DNA of 5,874 nt from an uncultured Alphaproteobacteria bacterium. GTDB lineage: Bacteria > Pseudomonadota > Alphaproteobacteria > Puniceispirillales > Puniceispirillaceae. The position numbers were made by a program, and so were the translations under genes. The notes beneath the pieces were generated by a model. It had not been told where the DNA came from. It saw only the letters and a program-made list of their open reading frames with translations, and searched no databases. The DNA is taken from contig CAJWDO010000118.1 of NCBI GenBank assembly GCA_913031555.1, positions 1 to 5,874 of the forward strand. The letters run 5' to 3'. Shown here piece by piece: positions 5,492 through 5,874 of the stretch. Position 1 is the stretch's first letter. Each line of letters opens with the position of its first letter.

Positions 5492-5874
5492 ATGCAGTTG
5501 TTGTGGCGGTGGCAGATGCCAAATGCTGTGAAACCGGGCTTTGGTGGAATGAATTTTCAACCCTCAGAACCAACCAAGATTGCGGTGGTGCTGGCCTTGT
5601 CGCATTATTTTAGTAATCAACCACATGATCGGATGCGATCATTCCTGTGGTATTTACCAGCCTTTGCTATTATTGCTGTGCCATTCACTCTTGTCTTTAT
5701 CCAACCAGACCTTGGCACAGCATTGATGCTCCTATTTGGTGGGCTAGTTGTTGTTTTTGCCGCTGGTTTTCCATGGCGATATGTGCTTTGTGCGATTTTT
5801 TTTGTGGTTGCTGCAATACCGTTACTATGGGTTCAACTTCACGCTTACCAAAAGAAGCGCGTCATGACTTTCTT
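5492..5874 (+). CDS. rodA: RodA (SEDS peptidoglycan polymerase), partial, 5' part damaged and 3' end beyond window
   Basis: From about base 5546 the frame reads GGMNFQPSEPTKIAVVLALS, then hydrophobic helices, QPDLGTALMLLFGG (from 5702) and LHAYQKKRVMTF at the right edge. These are hallmarks of the central part of RodA in the FtsW/RodA/SpoVE family. RodA is the multi-pass inner-membrane glycosyltransferase that polymerises lipid II during cell elongation, with its PBP2 partner. The FQPSE and QPDLGTA blocks are family-typical. What is missing is upstream: intact RodA has about 130-150 residues and several helices before FQPSE, including a conserved Arg-Trp just before it. Here the frame is open only from 5468, the codons before GGMN read NAVKPGF, and no Arg-Trp is seen. 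ATG codons at 5492, 5516 and 5549 are all weak starts. The sequence is clearly more AT-rich than the rest of the window, so it probably comes from another genome or a frameshifted region. Confidence 0.75.
   Translation, partial: MQLLWRWQMPNAVKPGFGGMNFQPSEPTKIAVVLALSHYFSNQPHDRMRSFLWYLPAFAIIAVPFTLVFIQPDLGTALMLLFGGLVVVFAAGFPWRYVLCAIFFVVAAIPLLWVQLHAYQKKRVMTF

Noticed and set aside
5413..5613. Small Cys-containing + strand frame of 66 codons between pntA and rodA
   Set aside because: It starts inside the upstream region of pntA, overlaps the rodA motif in another frame, has no ribosome site and matches no family I know. It is probably chance.

Overview
The window looks like a stretch of an environmental (metagenomic) contig. 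Its core is alphaproteobacteria-like, and both ends are compositionally and structurally suspect. The core from roughly base 1200 to 5400 is moderately GC-rich and well formed. It holds an ABC1/UbiB-type atypical kinase gene on the + strand, convergent with a proton-translocating nicotinamide nucleotide transhydrogenase operon (pntA then pntB) on the - strand. The alphaproteobacterial assignment is an inference from protein style and from an oligoendopeptidase F tail lying directly before an ABC1 kinase gene. No rRNA or other decisive marker is present.

Layout. Bases 3-1025 (+) form one uninterrupted reading frame that is not a normal gene. In order it reads as an unrecognised N-terminal stretch, an internal piece of N-succinylarginine dihydrolase (AstB), a short piece resembling the large subunit of glutamate synthase (GltB), and the C-terminal ~100 residues of an M3-family oligoendopeptidase F. 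Bases 1032-2396 (+) encode the ABC1 kinase. Its stop codon and that of pntB (3780-2404, -) lie in opposite arms of a small perfect hairpin. pntA (5367-3802, -) lies 21 bases upstream of pntB. After a short gap the composition drops to AT-rich and a partial rodA runs off the right edge (+).

Function. PntA (NAD(H)-binding domain I plus four membrane helices) and PntB (membrane domain plus NADP(H)-binding domain III) together form the inner-membrane transhydrogenase. It uses the proton motive force to reduce NADP+ with NADH. The binding and channel residues I could check are present, so the enzyme looks functional. The ABC1 kinase carries its family's catalytic signatures. Its substrate is unknown, and a link to quinone or lipid metabolism is only a family-level expectation.

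I looked for a new system and found no convincing one. The most notable object is the four-part mosaic frame at the left end. Together with a composition step inside the ABC1 gene and the damaged start of rodA, it points to chimeric assembly of several genomes rather than to a new fusion protein. Raw reads spanning the junctions would settle this. No tRNA, rRNA, CRISPR array, insertion sequence or phage feature was seen.
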